From the NCBI RefSeq assembly GCF_900143015.1, contig NZ_FSRT01000001.1, forward strand, positions 1,488,001 to 1,552,000: a stretch of DNA of 64,000 bases, read 5' to 3'. The translations under genes were made by a program, and so were the position numbers. This DNA comes from Fibrobacter sp. UWB11 (lineage in GTDB: Bacteria; Fibrobacterota; Fibrobacteria; Fibrobacterales; Fibrobacteraceae). Under the pieces are notes generated by a model. That model was not told the origin of the DNA. It saw only the letters and a program-made list of their open reading frames with translations, and did no database searches. Shown in pieces: positions 63,279 to 64,000 of this stretch; the stretch's first letter is position 1, and every line of letters begins with the position of its first letter.

Positions 63279-64000
63279 CTAAATTCCCTTAAAGAGCGTA
63301 GTTATTTCTAACGAGTCGCTATTTCCTTTAAAATAATGTCCCTCATAATATCTGTATTTCAATTTCCAAGTAATCAAGGTATCTTTTTCTAAAGGTGCTT
63401 CAAGACTATTCCAAAGATGGAAGGGCTTCAGCGTGTATGACGAAGGATAAATCGTTGCCACATCTAGTTTTAGGGTATATAAATCTTCATTAGTTAGAAC
63501 CACGCAAACACGTAGAGAATCATTCGTCGTGCATTTAGATCGATTCGACGCCCAGTCCGGCAAGCCCTCCACTGTAACGGTATATGCCGAGAACAAAGTA
63601 TCTATTCCAAAGATTGGCTTTTGCGTGTCGAGCGTATCCAGCGCATTGTGGAATGCAGCCGTATCAAATGCGGGCGCATTGATGGCAGGAACATAATCCG
63701 TCCAAGCTCTTGGACCATAATTCAAGAAAGTTGTGTCACGAGCAATTGTTCGATATGTTTTATGAAGAACATCATGGAAAACAGTATCACGCACACAGCG
63801 ATACCCCGGTTGAGAACACAGTGGCTCATTCGTTATTAATACAGGATCTAAACGAACGACAGCAACCTCGGCAGAACTCGTTGCAAGATTATCTGTCTGA
63901 TTATACATATAACACATACTGGAAATTTCGCAACTAAACGTCTTTTGCGTATCAGAGGAATCAAGATTACAATAAACAGGAACTCTACCGCATGGGCCTG
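63279..64000 (-). CDS. Cys-rich hypothetical protein, cut at the window edge
   Basis: The frame stays open to the right edge, so the ATG at 63917 need not be the start; the upstream residues read GRVPVYCNLDSSDTQK and SCEISSMCYMYNQ. The visible 240 or so residues have paired Cys (PLCSQPGYRC, CTTNDSLRVCVV) suggesting a secreted, disulphide-bonded protein. No family is recognised. Confidence 0.75.
   Translation of the reverse strand, partial: GPCGRVPVYCNLDSSDTQKTFSCEISSMCYMYNQTDNLATSSAEVAVVRLDPVLITNEPLCSQPGYRCVRDTVFHDVLHKTYRTIARDTTFLNYGPRAWTDYVPAINAPAFDTAAFHNALDTLDTQKPIFGIDTLFSAYTVTVEGLPDWASNRSKCTTNDSLRVCVVLTNEDLYTLKLDVATIYPSSYTLKPFHLWNSLEAPLEKDTLITWKLKYRYYEGHYFKGNSDSLEITTLFKGI

Overview
The window looks like chromosomal DNA of a Gram-negative cellulolytic member of the Fibrobacterota (Fibrobacter-like). 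The support is indirect: lipid A genes (lpxD, lpxC, fabZ), a secreted GH5 cellulase, many lipoproteins including one with a Ser-rich linker, a Cthe_2159-type carbohydrate-binding lipoprotein, a Wzi-like outer-membrane barrel, and promoter-like TAnnTTTG elements of the kind known from Bacteroidetes. Nearly all genes lie on the minus strand; the exceptions are aldH, the iron alcohol dehydrogenase and the carbohydrate-binding lipoprotein. I see no tRNA, rRNA, IS element or CRISPR.

Layout. 1-4.1 kb: an envelope operon (gamma carbonic anhydrase, lipid kinase, lpxD, lpxC, fabZ, partial nucleotidyltransferase). 4.2-8.3 kb: aldehyde and alcohol dehydrogenases facing a GH5 endoglucanase. 8.4-18.0 kb: an AT-rich array of four paralogous lipoproteins (three with a DUF4419-like domain, one that has lost it), interrupted by an M41-like metalloprotease and an alpha/beta hydrolase. 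18.2-21.1 kb: the most unusual locus, a two-gene unit made of a radical SAM/SPASM/TPR maturase and a 400-residue protein with 16 near-identical KYGYPC repeats behind an I42 (chagasin)-like N-terminal domain; it is bounded by two near-identical terminators. It looks like a multi-core RiPP system. 21.2-28.3 kb: purL, hisD and a citramalate synthase. 28.4-35.7 kb: a helical hypothetical protein, a GLUG-repeat lipoprotein, a SlyD-type FKBP, nadE, a Ser-rich lipoprotein and an epimerase. 35.7-38.0 kb: a divergent dnaA with a repeat-rich upstream region. 38-43.3 kb: a U32 peptidase (TrhP-like), a Wzi-like protein and the carbohydrate-binding lipoprotein. 43.4-47.5 kb: pilT with a TPR/acidic-repeat protein and a Trm112-like protein. 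47.5-54.2 kb: a polyprenyl-phosphate-dependent glycosylation cluster (three GT2 proteins and a DUF2723/GT117 protein). 54.2-59.3 kb: nusB and the riboflavin genes, with an unknown secreted protein inside the run. 59.3-64 kb: a rhodanese lipoprotein, a membrane-anchored hydrolase, a DXS-like enzyme, a small zinc-ribbon membrane protein and a partial secreted protein.

Most units read as co-transcribed minus-strand operons with short overlaps (4-14 nt), suggesting translational coupling. All family assignments are by eye from motifs; no database search was run.
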